Position numbers and translations under genes: made by a program. Of a stretch of 64,000 bases of DNA, positions 32,030 through 41,732 are shown in pieces. The stretch's first letter is position 1. Every line of letters starts with the position of its first letter. Below the pieces are notes generated by a model. It did no database searches, was not told where the DNA came from, and saw only the letters and a list, made by a program, of their open reading frames with translations. Location of the stretch: contig NZ_CP089848.1 of the NCBI RefSeq assembly GCF_021266465.1, forward strand, positions 124,001-188,000, in the 5' to 3' direction. The DNA is from Paralcaligenes sp. KSB-10 (GTDB lineage: Bacteria; Pseudomonadota; Gammaproteobacteria; Burkholderiales; Burkholderiaceae_B).

Positions 32030-34938
32030 CACACAGCCCCCGCGCCGGGCGGCGCAATTTGCCTGCCGGGCGCTGCCGGCTTGCGGTGGAACCGCAGCGA
32101 TTGATGGGCCAGCACCAGCAGGATCAGAACAGTGGCTCCGATCACGAGCATGTATACCCCGATATCGAAAAACAGAACGGTGGATAAATGTATGTGCCCG
32201 ATGAGCGGCAGCAGCAGCTCCCATGAACGCGCCGAAAGAAAGGGCCGCATGGACCACCAGGCGGACATGGCCGCCGCCCCGGCGGTCAGCAGGCCCACGG
32301 CAATCCAGTATTGCGGGTGTATGCGTGTGCGCGACTCCACCCACAGGACCCCGCCGACCATGTATTGCAAAATGATGGCTGTGGCCATGATGAGCCCACC
32401 CACGAACCCGCCTCCGGGCAGATTGTGCCCGCGAAGCAGGAAAAAGAAAGAAATCAGGCCGGCTATGGGCAAGAGCAATCGCACGAGCACGGCGGGTATC
32501 TTCAAAGCTCCCTGGGGAATCGGCGCTTCGGGATCCGGCTCGGTCGGCGCGGTTCCTTCCTGATTTTGCTGCTGCGGCATGTCTATGCTCTCAGGTGGCG
32601 GACGGAAACGCCGAAGCAGTGCATAGACGGTCAAGGCCACGATGCCCAGCACGGTAATTTCGCCCAAGGTGTCGAATCCGCGGAAATCCACCAGAATCAC
32701 GTTGACGACATTCGTGCCGCCGCCTTCGGGCAAGGCTTTGTTCAGGAAATAGGCTGCCGTGGTGCTGGTTGCGGTGCGGGTCATGACTGCATAGGCCAGG
32801 GCCGCCAGGCCGGCCCCGCCCAGTAGTGCAATCATCAAATCCCGAAAACGGCGCCAGCGGGCATGCGGCGCTATTTTTGCCGGCGTACCGCTTTCTTCGA
32901 TGCGGCGCGGCAGCCAGCGCAAGCCCAGCAGGATCAGTACCGTCGTGACGACTTCGACGGCCAGTTGAGTCAGCGCAAGATCGGGGGCCGAATACCAGAC
33001 AAAAGTCAGGCTGGTGATGAGGCCCGCGCCCCCCGCCAGCGCCAGGGACGCGGGGCGGTGGTATTTTGCCTGGCGGGCTGCACCGATTGCGCAGGCGGCG
33101 CCGACCACCCACATCAGGGCAAAGGCAGGATCGATGGGCGTTGCTATTTCCGGCCTTAACCATGTTTGCCCAAGCAGCGGCAAAAGGGCGACGCAGAAGG
33201 TGGCGACGATGACCAGCAGGAGTTGGGGCTGGAGGTAGGGCGAGTAGATCCAGTTCATCACGGCATTGGCCGATTCGCCCAGGCGTTCCATCAGGGTTTC
33301 GTAGATGTGCCGGCCGTCGATGCGATGGATGAGCGGCGTTTTTCCTGGCCGGGCTTGCAATCTGGCGCCGAGCAGCCACAGCAAGGCCACCCCTCCGGCC
33401 AGAGCCAGGAAGCTCATGGCCAGCGGCAGATTGAATCCGTGCCAGATGGCCAGGTCGTAACGAGGAGTCTCTTGTCCAAGAATCGACCACACTGCCGCGT
33501 GCAGCAAAGGCCCCAGCGTCTTGCCGGGTAGCATTCCCACAAGAAGGCAGGCCAATACCAGCAAGGCGCTGGGCAGCAGCATCCAGCGCGGCGGTTCGTG
33601 AGGCGCATGCGGCAAATCGACTGCCGGCGGCCCAAAGAAAACCTGGGCGATGAAACGGATGGAATAGGCGACGCTGAATGCGCCGGCAATGACCGCGGCA
33701 ATGGGCAGGCCGAATTGCCTGATCCAGTCGCCGCTGATGAAGACCGTTTCGGCGAAGAACATTTCCTTGGAGATGAATCCGTTAAGCAGCGGCACGCCCG
33801 CCATGGAGGCGGCCGCCACAATGGCCAGTGTGGCGGTGATCGGCATGCTGCGATACAGGCCCGACAGGCGGCCCAGATCGCGCGTGCCGGTTTCGTGGTC
33901 GACAATGCCGGCGGCCATGAACAGGGACGCCTTGAATGTGGCGTGATTGACCATGTGAAAAATGGCCGCCACCAGCGCCAGCTTGCTGTTCATGCCCAAT
34001 AGCAGGGTGATCAGGCCCAGGTGGCTGATAGTGGAGTAGGCCAGTACGCCCTTCATGTCCTGCTGGAAGGTAGCGGCATAGGCACCCAGGACCAAAGAGA
34101 ACAGGCCGGCTCCGCCTATGATCCAGAACCATTCTTCGGTGCCGGAAAGGACGGGCCAGAAACGCGCCAGTATAAATACGCCTGCCTTCACCATAGTGGC
34201 CGAATGCAGATAGGCCGATACGGGAGTGGGGGCCGCCATGGCATTGGGCAGCCAGATATGGAAGGGAAATTGGGCGCTTTTGCTTAAGGCTCCCAGCGCA
34301 ATCAGAATCAGTATCGTCGAATACCATGGATGGTGCCTCACCAGATCGCCCGACGCCAGCACTTGATCGAGATCGTAGCTGCCGGCGATATGACCCAGCA
34401 TAAGGACGCCGGCCAGCAGGCACAGGCCCCCGCCTGCCGTAATGGTGAAGGCCATGCGCGCGCCGCGCCGCGCGTCGAGCCGGTGATGCCAATAGGCAAT
34501 CAACATGAATGAAGACAGGCTGGTCAGTTCCCAGAATATGACCAGTTGCACGAGATTGCCCGATAGCACCAGGCCCAGCATCGAGCCCATGAATATCAGG
34601 AAAAAAGAGAAAAAACGCGGTACCGGGTCTTGGGGAGACAGGTAATAGCGGGCATACAGCACGACCAAGGCGCCCATGGTGGTGATGAGCAGGGCGAATA
34701 GCCAGGCATAACCGTCGAGGCGCAGCACGATGTCGATGCCCTGGGCGGGAATCCAGGGGATAACGAATTTCACAACGCCGCCTTGGGCGATCTGCGGAAA
34801 TTCAAAGGCGACCAATGCGGCGCAAACGAGAGCGACTGAGCCAGCCAGCCAGGCCTCCAGATTGCGCGCATTGGATGGCAGCAGGGCTGCCACCAGGCTG
34901 CCCGCGAAGGGCAAGGCGAGAATAAAAATCAGCGACAT
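32029..34938 (-). CDS. mrpA: Fused Na+/H+ antiporter subunits MrpA-MrpB (PhaAB)
   Basis: The 969-residue protein combines MrpA and MrpB. The N-terminal two-thirds is a NuoL-like antiporter module, with [47 protein letters not shown], and [26 protein letters not shown]. The C-terminal part has the MrpB domain ([27 protein letters not shown]). Fused PhaAB is typical of Gram-negative Pha/Mrp operons. It is the first gene of a six-gene overlapping operon giving Na+ and alkaline tolerance. The 148-bp gap upstream should hold the promoter. Confidence 0.95.
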   Translation of the reverse strand: MSLIFILALPFAGSLVAALLPSNARNLEAWLAGSVALVCAALVAFEFPQIAQGGVVKFVIPWIPAQGIDIVLRLDGYAWLFALLITTMGALVVLYARYYLSPQDPVPRFFSFFLIFMGSMLGLVLSGNLVQLVIFWELTSLSSFMLIAYWHHRLDARRGARMAFTITAGGGLCLLAGVLMLGHIAGSYDLDQVLASGDLVRHHPWYSTILILIALGALSKSAQFPFHIWLPNAMAAPTPVSAYLHSATMVKAGVFILARFWPVLSGTEEWFWIIGGAGLFSLVLGAYAATFQQDMKGVLAYSTISHLGLITLLLGMNSKLALVAAIFHMVNHATFKASLFMAAGIVDHETGTRDLGRLSGLYRSMPITATLAIVAAASMAGVPLLNGFISKEMFFAETVFISGDWIRQFGLPIAAVIAGAFSVAYSIRFIAQVFFGPPAVDLPHAPHEPPRWMLLPSALLVLACLLVGMLPGKTLGPLLHAAVWSILGQETPRYDLAIWHGFNLPLAMSFLALAGGVALLWLLGARLQARPGKTPLIHRIDGRHIYETLMERLGESANAVMNWIYSPYLQPQLLLVIVATFCVALLPLLGQTWLRPEIATPIDPAFALMWVVGAACAIGAARQAKYHRPASLALAGGAGLITSLTFVWYSAPDLALTQLAVEVVTTVLILLGLRWLPRRIEESGTPAKIAPHARWRRFRDLMIALLGGAGLAALAYAVMTRTATSTTAAYFLNKALPEGGGTNVVNVILVDFRGFDTLGEITVLGIVALTVYALLRRFRPPPESIDMPQQQNQEGTAPTEPDPEAPIPQGALKIPAVLVRLLLPIAGLISFFFLLRGHNLPGGGFVGGLIMATAIILQYMVGGVLWVESRTRIHPQYWIAVGLLTAGAAAMSAWWSMRPFLSARSWELLLPLIGHIHLSTVLFFDIGVYMLVIGATVLILLVLAHQSLRFHRKPAAPGRQIAPPGAGAV

Positions 34939-35086
34939 CTATGCTTACAAAAGTCTGAATTAATCAGGCTCAATAGTACGATATCTTGGCTCCGTTTCTG
35001 GGGCCTGCCGGTAATTCTTCTCGTATTGTCGCGTCGAGGCGCTCCTGAAAGACAGTTCACGGCAGTTCCGCGAACCGTTGGATATG

Positions 35087-35497
35087 CTATTGGCCGGCCG
35101 GCACTGTTATGGTGGTTTCTCTAAGAATGCCGCCGCTGTCGACACTGCCTTTGGTGACGGTGTCCTGGCCGGACATTTGCATCATGCAATCCTGCTGCTG
35201 TTGGCCGCTAGGCAGGGACTTGCAGCGATTGCTTGCGTCCTGCTGGTAATTTTCGTTGCCCATAACCAGGCGATTGCGCAAGGCCTCTTCGCGCGCGGCA
35301 CCGGCTTCCCTGAGGCAGGTGGCCCGGCCTTGGGTGGACTGGCCGCTATTGCAATGTGCGACATCGGCCCGGTATTGCGCCTGAATGTCGGCACTGGATT
35401 TATTGCCCGCCGCCAGAGCAACTGATGAAAACAACCCTGCTGTCATCGCACACGCAGCCAGGGTTTGACAGGTAAATTTCGTTAAACGAAAAGTCAT
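35087..35497 (-). CDS. Secreted hypothetical protein with two C-X11-C motifs
   Basis: The 136-residue form starts at the ATG at 35497, preceded by AGGTG. A signal peptide (hydrophobic core LAACAMTAGLFSSVALAAG) precedes a small hydrophilic domain. The mature part has four cysteines as two C-X11-C pairs (HCNSGQSTQGRATC and RCKSLPSGQQQQDC), separated by an Ala/Glu/Arg-rich helix. In the oxidising periplasm these would form two disulfides. I do not recognise a named family. A weak hairpin after the stop (35055-35075) may terminate it. Confidence 0.72.
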   Translation of the reverse strand: MTFRLTKFTCQTLAACAMTAGLFSSVALAAGNKSSADIQAQYRADVAHCNSGQSTQGRATCLREAGAAREEALRNRLVMGNENYQQDASNRCKSLPSGQQQQDCMMQMSGQDTVTKGSVDSGGILRETTITVPAGQ

Positions 35498-35890
35498 GGT
35501 TTCACCTTTTAAGTGTTGTAGAAGCTGAATGGTACTAGCTGGTCTAGTATAAAGCCATTTGTTGCGCATGGCTTAATGGATTGTCTAGCCAGGGTAGAAA
35601 CATTTGTCGGGACGGGGGGCTGCGCATTCCCGCCGAAAGCCGGAAATCTGGCCGGCGCGCCGCAGGCAGGCCGGATTCGTCGGGCCAATGCCGGTATTCG
35701 AGATTGGGTCTTGTGATGGAGCTTATGCGATTATTCCGATGCCATGGTTATCGACATCCTGGTTTCTATAGTTCTATTTATAGAACAATGTGTGGGGATT
35801 TTGCCATCTATTCAAGAAGTCGTTCTATTCTTATGATGGATGTATCGAGACAGGCCTTTTATGGTTAAGGCGTCGAACTGGAGAGCAGAT
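35498..35890. other. Intergenic region upstream of pirin
   Basis: A 393-bp region between the divergent secreted-protein and pirin genes. An open frame at 35581-35868 has no ribosome-binding site or protein-like composition and I do not accept it. The AT-rich end holds a palindromic operator candidate at 35771-35786. Confidence 0.5.
35771..35786. promoter_or_regulatory. Palindromic operator candidate upstream of pirin
   Basis: GTTCTAT-TT-ATAGAAC is a perfect 16-bp palindrome. A further GTTCTAT copy lies at about 35822-35828. It is about 105 bp before the pirin start. Confidence 0.45.
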
Positions 35891-36757
35891 ATGAAAAAAG
35901 TGTCAGGTATTTACGGTAATCCCCGTTCGCACTGGGTGGGTGATGGTTTTCCCGTGCGCACGCTTTTTGCCTATGACTCGCTGGGAAAGCAGGCCAGCCC
36001 GTTTCTCATGCTGGATTATGCCGGGCCGGCCGAGTTTGCTCCGGCCGCTGCACCTCGTGGCGTGGGGCAACATCCCCATCGCGGTTTCGAGACAGTCACC
36101 ATTGTCTACAAGGGCGAGGTTGAGCACCGCGATTCAACAGGCAATGGCGGCGTGATCGGCCCGGGCGACGTGCAATGGATGACGGCGGCGTCCGGCATTC
36201 TTCATGAGGAGTTTCACTCCACAGAGTTCACTCGCAAGGGCGGAACGCTGGAAATGGTGCAGTTGTGGGTCAATCTGCCTGCGAAAGACAAAATGGCGGC
36301 TCCGGGCTACCAGGGAATACTTGATCGCGATATTCCGCTAGTGAATTTGCCCGAAGGCGCGGGAACCGTGCGCGTAATCGCCGGCGACTATCAGGGTAGC
36401 AAAGGGCCGGCGCACACTTTCACGCCAATGAATGTCTGGGATATGCGTTTGCTTGAAGGGCGCAGCGTTACGCTGAATGTGCCGGACGGCCATGTTGCGG
36501 CTGTGGTCGTGCTGCACGGTACCGTGCAGGTCAATGGCAAGCATGTGGCCCGCGAGGCGCAGATGGTGTTGTTCGATCGTGCCGGCGCCGAGTTGTCGAT
36601 TGAGGCCAACAGCGACGCCTGCATGCTGTTGCTCAGCGGCGAACCGATAGACGAGCCCATTTTTGGCCATGGCCCATTTGTCATGAATACGCGCGATGAA
36701 ATCGTTCAGGCGATCGAGGATTTCAATAGCGGGCGTTTTGGCCAGATGGCGGCCTGA
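35891..36757 (+). CDS. Pirin family protein (bicupin)
   Basis: The 288-residue form starts at the ATG at 35891 with a GGAG site. The N-terminal cupin has the pirin metal-binding texts GVGQHPHRGFETVTIV and SGILHEEF, which contain the three His and one Glu that bind iron. The C-terminal cupin follows (about 180-285). Some pirins have quercetinase activity and others modulate transcription or pyruvate dehydrogenase. Which applies here is unknown. A 10-bp hairpin follows the stop. Confidence 0.92.
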   Translation: MKKVSGIYGNPRSHWVGDGFPVRTLFAYDSLGKQASPFLMLDYAGPAEFAPAAAPRGVGQHPHRGFETVTIVYKGEVEHRDSTGNGGVIGPGDVQWMTAASGILHEEFHSTEFTRKGGTLEMVQLWVNLPAKDKMAAPGYQGILDRDIPLVNLPEGAGTVRVIAGDYQGSKGPAHTFTPMNVWDMRLLEGRSVTLNVPDGHVAAVVVLHGTVQVNGKHVAREAQMVLFDRAGAELSIEANSDACMLLLSGEPIDEPIFGHGPFVMNTRDEIVQAIEDFNSGRFGQMAA

Positions 36758-36779
36758 ACAGGTATTTGCTTTGTGTGAA

Positions 36780-36814
36780 TCGAACGCCCTCGACCTTCCG
36801 GGGGGGGCGTTCGA
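36780..36814. terminator. 10-bp hairpin between convergent pirin and DUF2249 genes
   Basis: TCGAACGCCC pairs perfectly with GGGCGTTCGA around a 15-nt loop. There is no T-tract on either side. Its position between gene ends suggests a bidirectional transcript end. Confidence 0.5.
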
Positions 36815-36834
36815 CAGCGCGCGGCGCGGACTGA

Positions 36835-37098
36835 TCAGCGTGTTACCAGGAAGTCGATCACGATTTCGCCCGGCTCGCGCGACACATAGCTGATCTGTAC
36901 CTTGTCGCCGAAATGGCTTTCAATCTGCGACAGCAGCGGCAGTGGGTTGTGGTCGTTGCAAAAACGCATGGTTTCACCCGGGCCCAAGGCCGATAGGGCG
37001 CCGAAAATTGCGGCATGACGAAATCGCTTGGCAACGCCGCGCGCGTCAAAGGGGTATAGGTTTTCTGCGAACACGGGAATAGCGGAATCATTTGCCAC
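36835..37098 (-). CDS. DUF2249 domain protein
   Basis: The 87-residue protein carries the DUF2249 core MRFCNDHNPLPLLSQIESHFGDKVQISYVSREPGEIVIDFLV. Such proteins are often near redox, denitrification or hemerythrin-like genes and adopt a SirA/TusA-like fold, but their function is unresolved. It is convergent with pirin. Nothing nearby indicates a partner. Confidence 0.8.
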   Translation of the reverse strand: MANDSAIPVFAENLYPFDARGVAKRFRHAAIFGALSALGPGETMRFCNDHNPLPLLSQIESHFGDKVQISYVSREPGEIVIDFLVTR

Positions 37099-37226
37099 GA
37101 TGGATGTCCTTGAACAGGTTGAAAGGCATGAGAGTTTTTATTATAGGTAGCCGAACCCTTGGACGCGGCCTGAACCACATTGTCAATAAGGGTTAGAGGG
37201 CTGCTGTGCGGGGCAGTGCGGGAGGC

Positions 37227-38081
37227 CTATTTCACGGCGCCGACGGTAAATCCTGCGACGAAACGGTCCACGAAGAAGTTATACAGTACGGCAATAGGTA
37301 TGCTGACGATCAGGCACGCTCCCATAAGCGATCCCCAGAAATAGACATCACCGCGCACCAGAAAAGTGGGCACACCCACGCTGACCGTGTAATTGGACGA
37401 GCTGGTTATGAAGGTCAGCGCGTAGATGAATTCCTGCATGACCAGGGTGAGGGTGAAAATCACCACCGTCAATATCCCTGCCGACGATAGCGGCACCACA
37501 ACTTTCAGGAACGCGCCAAAACGGCTCAGGCCATCCATCATGGCGGCCTCTTCGATGTCGTGCGGAACCGCCTTGAAAAATCCCATCATCAGCCAGGTGC
37601 AGAAAGGCACTGTGAAGCTGGGGTAGACCAGAACCAGCGACCAGAGCGAATCCTGCAGGCCAAGCGCTCCGACGATGCGCGAAAATGGAATGAACAGTAT
37701 GGTGGGCGGTATCAGGTAGGTCAGGAAAATGCCGATGGCCATTTGCCTGCCCCAGCGTCCGGACAGGCGTGCCAGGCTGTAGCCCGCGGGCACCGCCAGC
37801 ACCAGGGTAATGATCACTACCAGAACGCCGACCAGCAGGGTGTTGAGTATCCAGCGCACGTATTGCGTGTCGAACAGCAGCACTCGCAGATTGTCCAGGG
37901 TCGGAGCGCTATTGAAGATGAACGGGTTGTTGGCCGTATTGACCAGGTCCAGCGTGCTTTTGAATGTGGTGATCAACATCCAGTAGAAGGGAAATGCGGT
38001 AAACGCCACAAAGGCGGCAATGATGCCGAAATGGCCTGCTCGGGCACCCCAGCGTTTTGCGTGGATCACAGTCATGGCCAT
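37227..38081 (-). CDS. ABC sugar-type transporter permease (MalG-like)
   Basis: The 284-residue protein has six membrane helices and the binding-protein-dependent transport EAA motif (EEAAMMDGLSRFGAFLKVVVPLSSAGI). The start with a single helix, then WMLITTFKSTLDL, is typical of the MalG/UgpE class. It follows the first permease by one base and is the last gene of the importer operon (binding protein, ATPase, two permeases). Confidence 0.92.
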   Translation of the reverse strand: MAMTVIHAKRWGARAGHFGIIAAFVAFTAFPFYWMLITTFKSTLDLVNTANNPFIFNSAPTLDNLRVLLFDTQYVRWILNTLLVGVLVVIITLVLAVPAGYSLARLSGRWGRQMAIGIFLTYLIPPTILFIPFSRIVGALGLQDSLWSLVLVYPSFTVPFCTWLMMGFFKAVPHDIEEAAMMDGLSRFGAFLKVVVPLSSAGILTVVIFTLTLVMQEFIYALTFITSSSNYTVSVGVPTFLVRGDVYFWGSLMGACLIVSIPIAVLYNFFVDRFVAGFTVGAVK

Positions 38082-38082
38082 A

Positions 38083-39009
38083 TCAACTTACCTCGGTGCG
38101 GCGCGCTATGGTCAGCAACAGCACGACGACGGCCACCAGCAAAGGAAAGAGGAACAGCGATATGGCCGCGCCTTCGGCCAGGTCGCCGCCCTGTATTCCG
38201 CTGAAAAAGGCCAGGCTGGCCAGGACCTGGGTGGTGTCGTAGGGGCCGCCGCGGGTCAGGACATAAATGATGATCATGTCGGTAAATGTGAATACGATCC
38301 CGAACAGCAGGGCCACCAGCATGACGGGCATGACCAGCGGGATGTTGATGCGAAACAGATGCCGCCAGAAGCCTGCCCCGTCCATGGCTGCGGCATCGTG
38401 TATATCTTGAGGAATGCCGCTCAGGCCGGCCAGAATAATCACAGTCGCAAGAGGCAGCAGGCGCCAGACATCCACCATGACGATCGAGATCATGGCCAGG
38501 TCTGGCTGGCCCAGCCAGATGGGCCACGCGTTCGGACTCAGCAGGCCGGTCATTTGCAGAGTCCGGTTGATGACGCTGTAGACCGGGTCGAAGATCCAGA
38601 GCCATCCGATGGTTCCCAGCGAAATCGGAGCCACCCAGGGAAGCAGGATCAACAGCCTCACCAGCCATTTGCCGCGAAAGTCGCGGTACAAGGCCATGGC
38701 CAGAATCTTGGCCAGGATCACGACCAGCAATTGCGAGGCCAGGGTGAATACCAGCGTGTTGCGCATCGAGCGCCAGAAGGTGTCGCTGTCCATGACGCGC
38801 CGGAAGTTTTCCAGGCCGACAAAATGCAGCGCGTGGGTGCCGACTGTGGCGTCCGACAGGCTGTAGTAAATCGACAGCAGGAATGGGAAACCGACCAGCA
38901 GCGTAATGTAGACGATTGCAGGAGCAAGCATGCAGCGGCCCAGCCATTTGTCGTCTTCGAGCAGATGGCGTTTTATGCGCGGCGCGGGCATGGCGTGGGC
39001 CTGGTTCAT
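38083..39009 (-). CDS. ABC sugar-type transporter permease (MalF/UgpA-like)
   Basis: The 308-residue form starts at the ATG at 39009, overlapping the ATPase stop by 4 nt. It has six membrane helices and the EAA loop IHDAAAMDGAGFWRHLFRINIPLVMPVM. It pairs with the downstream MalG-like permease to form the channel. Confidence 0.92.
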   Translation of the reverse strand: MNQAHAMPAPRIKRHLLEDDKWLGRCMLAPAIVYITLLVGFPFLLSIYYSLSDATVGTHALHFVGLENFRRVMDSDTFWRSMRNTLVFTLASQLLVVILAKILAMALYRDFRGKWLVRLLILLPWVAPISLGTIGWLWIFDPVYSVINRTLQMTGLLSPNAWPIWLGQPDLAMISIVMVDVWRLLPLATVIILAGLSGIPQDIHDAAAMDGAGFWRHLFRINIPLVMPVMLVALLFGIVFTFTDMIIIYVLTRGGPYDTTQVLASLAFFSGIQGGDLAEGAAISLFLFPLLVAVVVLLLTIARRTEVS

Positions 39010-40040
39010 GCCGGATTTTCTCCCAGGTTCAGTCCCGATTTCGGGTCGAACCATCGCAGGTCCCGGCGGCGCACGGCGAATGTGTAGCGCGCGCCAGCCT
39101 CGACCGAGGTCTCGACTGTGCAGGGGATGCGTGAAATGACTTTGACCTGGGGCAGAGGCGAATCCAGTACGCCGTAGACCAAACGGTCCGAGCCCAGGTT
39201 TTCTATGCGGGTGACATGCAATGGAAACGTGTTTGTGGCTGCGTCGACCGGGTAGGCCTCGCGTGGCAGGAAGTGTTCAGGACGAAAGCCGGTCGTCGGC
39301 TTGTCGGCTTCGGTTATCAGGTTCATGGGCGGCGAGCCGATAAAGGTCGCGACAAAGGTGTTGGCGGGATGTTCGTAGACATCATGCGGAGAGCCGAGCT
39401 GGAGAATGCGGCCATGATCCAGAATGGCAATGCGGTCGCCCAGGCCCAGCGCTTCCGTCTGGTCGTGAGTGACATAGATGGTGGTCGTTTTCAGCCTGCG
39501 TTGAAACTGCTGCAGTTCGTCGCGCGCCGAGATCCGTAATTTCGCGTCCAGATTGGACAGGGGTTCATCCAGCAGAAAGACCACGGGTTCGCGTACCACC
39601 GCGCGCGCCAGCGCGACCCGCTGGCGTTCTCCGCCGGATAATTGACGCGGTTTGCGCAAGAGCAAGTGGCTGATGCCGAACATGCTTGCCGCCTGTTCGA
39701 CTTTGCCGTTGATGGTGTCGCGTGGCGCACCTTGTGCCTGCAGGGGAAAGGCGATATTGCGGTACACGGTAAGGTGCGGGTACAGTGCATAGCTTTGAAA
39801 TACCATGGCCATGTTGCGGGCTCTGGGCGGCAAGTCGGTGACATTGCATTCATTGACCAGAATATCGCCGGACGTGGGGGTCTCCAGCCCGGCGATCATG
39901 CGCAGCAGCGTCGTTTTTCCCGATCCCGACGGCCCCAGCAGCACCAGGAATTCGGCTTCGCGTACCGCAAGGTCAATGCTGTCGACGGCATTGCCGCCAT
40001 CGAAGCGTTTGGAGAGCGAGCGGGTTTCTACAGTGGCCAT
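39006..40040 (-). CDS. ABC transporter ATP-binding protein (MalK/UgpC-like)
   Basis: The 344-residue protein has Walker A GPSGSGKTT (36-44), the signature LSGGERQRVALARA, Walker B VVFLLDEPLSNLDAKL and the switch histidine in VTHD. A C-terminal regulatory OB-type extension (about 235-344) marks the carbohydrate-uptake CUT1 class. It powers the import of the ligand delivered by the adjacent binding protein. There is a 65-bp gap from the binding-protein gene. Confidence 0.94.
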   Translation of the reverse strand: MATVETRSLSKRFDGGNAVDSIDLAVREAEFLVLLGPSGSGKTTLLRMIAGLETPTSGDILVNECNVTDLPPRARNMAMVFQSYALYPHLTVYRNIAFPLQAQGAPRDTINGKVEQAASMFGISHLLLRKPRQLSGGERQRVALARAVVREPVVFLLDEPLSNLDAKLRISARDELQQFQRRLKTTTIYVTHDQTEALGLGDRIAILDHGRILQLGSPHDVYEHPANTFVATFIGSPPMNLITEADKPTTGFRPEHFLPREAYPVDAATNTFPLHVTRIENLGSDRLVYGVLDSPLPQVKVISRIPCTVETSVEAGARYTFAVRRRDLRWFDPKSGLNLGENPA

Positions 40041-40105
40041 TATTCTTGGTTCTCGCGTAGGCGTTCAGGCTTGAGCTAAAGCCTTGGCCCCATCGGCGCG
40101 CTTGC

Positions 40106-41494
40106 TCACACCATGCCGCGCTCGTGCCATTTGGCGAATATGCGCTTGCAGCTTGCTTCGGCCTGCTTCAAGGCATTCTCGGGTGTTTCGTTCCCGGTGG
40201 CCGCCTTTGCGAACATGGTATTGAGCACCCAGGTATTGAAAATCTCGTCCGTAGCCGCATTGGCATATCCCGGATAACCTACATTGGTGGCCTGATGCAT
40301 CAGTGTGCCCAGTATTTTGTATTTGTCGTGGGGTTGGGCTTTGGGGTCGTCGGCAATCAGTTTTTCGAGATCCGGCACGGTACTGGGAAAACTGGGAAAA
40401 TTGTAAAACTGGCTTCCTAGAAAGCCTTGCCGGAAATTGTCGATGTAGTCCACCAGAAATTTCTTGGCCCCGTCGATATTCTCGGCGAATTTCCAGATCA
40501 CATAGCAATCCATGACGTGTTCCATGCCGATACGCCGTCCCGGGCCTTGCAGGGCTTGCGTCAGCTGGATTTTCGGCGTGATCGGGATGTTCTTGTTTTC
40601 ACCTTCCCGGGTTACCGAAATAGCGTTGAGGCAGAGCGAGATTTTGCCAGCCAGCATGGCGCGGTTGTTGGAAGAGGCATCCCAGGCCAGGACCTGGGCG
40701 GTCATCGTGTCGTGATACAAGGCCTTGACGAACTTGATCGCTTCCAGGGTCTGCTTGGAGTTCAGTATCACCGTGCCATGTTCATCCTGTACGGATCCGC
40801 CGAAGGCGAACAGCACAGTGCGCATTGCCATCGCGGTATCGAGCTCGGCCGATAGGCCGATTCCAACGGGGATATTGTGCTTCTGCTTGATCTTGCGTCC
40901 GGCGGTCAATACATCATCCCAGCTGTTCGGGGCTGCCATGCCGACATCGTCCCACAGGTCCTTGCGGTAATTGACCGGGTCGGGTACGAAACTGTCGGAA
41001 AAAGCAAAATATTTTTTGGTCTTCGGGTTGTAGGTGCTCTTGACGGCCAGGTCCACCGGTTTGCCGTGTTTGCGTTCGCATTCCTCGTAGATTTCCCGAT
41101 GATCGATGACCTGGTCTTCATAGACAGGCGGTGGCGACAGGAACATGAACAGGTCATGCCCTTTTTGCGCCGACACTTCCGCCGCTGCGCGGGTGCTCAA
41201 TGCCGGGATGCCAACGTGATCCACAATGACACTGGTATCGTTTTTTTGACCCCACTCCTTCACGTAGGTGTTGTCGAACCACTGATCGTAAGCGGGCACG
41301 AAGTGATTCCACTGAAGTATTTTCAGGCTGCGGTTTGCCGCATAAGTCTTGTTGATGAAAAAGAAGGGACCGATGCTGGTAGCCAATCCGGCCGCGCCCA
41401 CGGCCTGGAGAATGTGTCGCCTATGCAAATTGGTCCGGACAGGCTGGGCAGAGGTATTCTGTCGTGTACAGCCTTTTTGTGTATCGTTAGCCAT
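40106..41494 (-). CDS. ABC extracellular solute-binding protein, Tat-type signal
   Basis: The 462-residue protein is a family-1 (carbohydrate-type) binding protein. The leader contains a twin arginine (HRRHILQAVGAAGLATSIGPFFF), suggesting Tat export of a folded protein, with the mature part beginning near ANRSLKILQWNHF. It heads the importer operon. An AT-rich upstream region holds symmetrical TTTACTT/AAGTAAA repeats. The ligand is unknown; sugar, polyol, polyamine or glycerol-phosphate-like compounds are all possible. Confidence 0.9.
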   Translation of the reverse strand: MANDTQKGCTRQNTSAQPVRTNLHRRHILQAVGAAGLATSIGPFFFINKTYAANRSLKILQWNHFVPAYDQWFDNTYVKEWGQKNDTSVIVDHVGIPALSTRAAAEVSAQKGHDLFMFLSPPPVYEDQVIDHREIYEECERKHGKPVDLAVKSTYNPKTKKYFAFSDSFVPDPVNYRKDLWDDVGMAAPNSWDDVLTAGRKIKQKHNIPVGIGLSAELDTAMAMRTVLFAFGGSVQDEHGTVILNSKQTLEAIKFVKALYHDTMTAQVLAWDASSNNRAMLAGKISLCLNAISVTREGENKNIPITPKIQLTQALQGPGRRIGMEHVMDCYVIWKFAENIDGAKKFLVDYIDNFRQGFLGSQFYNFPSFPSTVPDLEKLIADDPKAQPHDKYKILGTLMHQATNVGYPGYANAATDEIFNTWVLNTMFAKAATGNETPENALKQAEASCKRIFAKWHERGMV

Positions 41495-41571
41495 GGCTGT
41501 CTCCTAAGTAAAGAGATGCAGGCTTCGTCATGAGGGGAGCGGCGATGGCCCGCTTTCTTTATGTTAAAACT

Positions 41572-41617
41572 TTTACTTACACAAAGTAAATAAAAAGTAA
41601 ATAGAAAATTCTATTTA
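41572..41617. promoter_or_regulatory. Operator cluster upstream of the ABC importer
   Basis: The sites are TTTACTT-N5-AAGTAAA (41572-41590), a second copy of AAAGTAAATA at 41594-41603, exactly 11 bp after the first at 41583-41592, and TAAATAGAA-AA-TTCTATTTA (41598-41617). The helical phasing suggests cooperative binding of a repressor or activator between the importer and the divergent HAD gene. Confidence 0.5.
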
Positions 41618-41732
41618 TTTCGTTATGAATCGTATCTGTTTTATATGAGATTGCTGGCAAGCGGCGGATTTGTCGAACCATCGCGGCAGCAGTCTCCGAA
41701 ATTTTTCTTGATCGGCATAGCGCCAGGAGGGC

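Noticed and set aside
35581-35868. Plus-strand reading frame of 95 codons before pirin
   Set aside because: No ribosome-binding site, atypical composition and it crosses the operator palindrome.
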